A program made the translations under genes and the position numbers. A stretch of 64,000 nucleotides of DNA from Seohaeicola sp024304985 (GTDB lineage Bacteria > Pseudomonadota > Alphaproteobacteria > Rhodobacterales > Rhodobacteraceae): NCBI RefSeq assembly GCF_028802875.1, contig NZ_JARAMP010000018.1, positions 1 to 64,000 of the forward strand. Reading direction: 5' to 3'. The notes below the pieces were generated by a model. That model searched no databases, had not been told where the DNA came from, and saw only the letters and a list, made by a program, of their open reading frames with translations. How positions within the stretch are numbered: position 1 is the stretch's first letter; each line of letters begins with the position of its first letter. Below, piece after piece: positions 63,407 to 64,000 of the stretch.

Positions 63407-64000
63407 TCAGCCGTATGTCGGGTGGAACCGTCCCGCAGGAGAGAGCGTGAAGATCTCGCAGCCCGTAGCGGTCACACCGACAGAGTGTTCGAACTGTGCG
63501 CTCAGGGATTTGTCACGGGTCACGGCTGTCCAGTCATCGGCCAGAACCTTGGTCTCGGGGCGCCCGATATTCACCATGGGTTCGATGGTGAAGAACATGC
63601 CTTCCTCCAGCACCGGTCCCGTTCCGGGGCGGCCATAGTGCAGCACGTTGGGGGGTGCGTGAAAGACGCGGCCCAGACCATGACCACAGAAATCGCGCAC
63701 GACGCTCATGCGGTGCGCCTCGACAAAGCTTTGAATCGCATGCCCGATATCGCCGAAAGTATTGCCGGGTTTGACCGCTTCGATCCCCAGCATCAGGGCG
63801 TCATGGGTGACCTCGATCAGACGCTCGGCTTTTCTCGGCAAGGTGCCGGCCGCATACATCCGACTGGTATCGCCGAACCACCCATCGACGATCACTGTCA
63901 CGTCGATATTGAGGATGTCGCCGTCCTTGAGCTTTTTGTCACCCGGAATCCCATGGCAGACCACATGGTTCAGGCTGATACAGCTGGCGTGCTGATAGCC
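63407..64000 (-). CDS. map: Type I methionine aminopeptidase, partial
   Basis: The last 197 residues of the enzyme that removes the N-terminal methionine from new proteins. The visible part holds the metal-binding set: CHGIPGDKKLKDGDILNIDV (Asp), GWFGDTSRMY (Asp), FCGHGLGRVFHAPPNV (His), MFFTIEPMV (Glu) and SAQFEHSVGV (Glu). The N-terminus lies beyond the right edge. Confidence 0.95.
   Translation of the reverse strand, partial: GYQHASCISLNHVVCHGIPGDKKLKDGDILNIDVTVIVDGWFGDTSRMYAAGTLPRKAERLIEVTHDALMLGIEAVKPGNTFGDIGHAIQSFVEAHRMSVVRDFCGHGLGRVFHAPPNVLHYGRPGTGPVLEEGMFFTIEPMVNIGRPETKVLADDWTAVTRDKSLSAQFEHSVGVTATGCEIFTLSPAGRFHPTYG

Overview
The window is a 64 kb piece of a chromosome from a member of the Rhodobacteraceae (Alphaproteobacteria, Rhodobacter/Roseobacter group). 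The evidence is the high G+C coding style, an RpoE-ChrR pair with the gene order known from Rhodobacter sphaeroides, a DinB with an N-terminal zinc finger, a 41-residue L36 protein, and a short intergenic repeat (GCTTCTTCTTGC..AAATATCC) present in three copies. Genes are densely packed, often with ATGA/GTGA overlaps. There is no rRNA operon, CRISPR array, insertion sequence or prophage. One tRNA gene (Val-GAC) was found.

Layout. 1-589: gene-free DNA with DnaA-box-like sites. 590-4965: methionine sulfoxide repair (msrQP), a membrane-anchored glutamate-synthase-like flavoprotein, and two secreted proteins (DUF302, fasciclin). 5115-6928: a small accessory patch with a ParB-like gene broken by one in-frame stop codon, an unknown small ORF and an mqsRA toxin-antitoxin pair whose antitoxin has lost the usual cysteines. 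7226-14975: housekeeping and stress genes (clpB with a heat-shock-type promoter, pyrF, NfeD/SPFH pair, Nudix, dinB, N-formylglutamate amidohydrolase). 15127-15498: tRNA-Val, a folded RNA element and ykgO.

15524-27112: the most system-like block. An eight-gene operon encodes a complete branched-chain-type ABC importer, a conserved 72-residue membrane protein and two different acyl-CoA-forming ligases. It is divergent from a PAS-containing hybrid histidine kinase and an OmpR-type regulator. A direct repeat with 10-base period lies between them. The inferred job is uptake and CoA activation of an organic acid under two-component control.

27167-31686: an amidohydrolase, a histidine phosphatase and a lysine-catabolism operon in which a SemiSWEET-like protein sits between the two saccharopine dehydrogenases. 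31810-32809: two small unknown proteins around a relatively A+T-rich gap. 32877-38931: the singlet-oxygen response locus, with rpoE-chrR divergent from a five-gene membrane/lipid operon and two look-alike promoters in between. 38993-44725: rmuC-mutL, puuD (urate hydroxylase), a LysR regulator and a rhodanese. 45033-48140: PRC-barrel and CsbD proteins, then glnK-amtB.

48397-55335: a class A penicillin-binding protein, mlaC-mlaA, and a type I secretion ABC/HlyD pair without outer-membrane partner or substrate. 55438-59067: an overlapping run of RidA, GDPD, FemAB-like acyltransferase, pterin dehydratase and MscS. 59163-61464: peroxide defence (Ohr with a large palindromic operator, peroxiredoxin) and a ferredoxin-reductase-type flavoprotein. 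61461-64000: rsmD, an MFS transporter and the 3' part of map, which runs off the right edge.

Identifications come from reading protein motifs and neighbourhood only; no database search was run.
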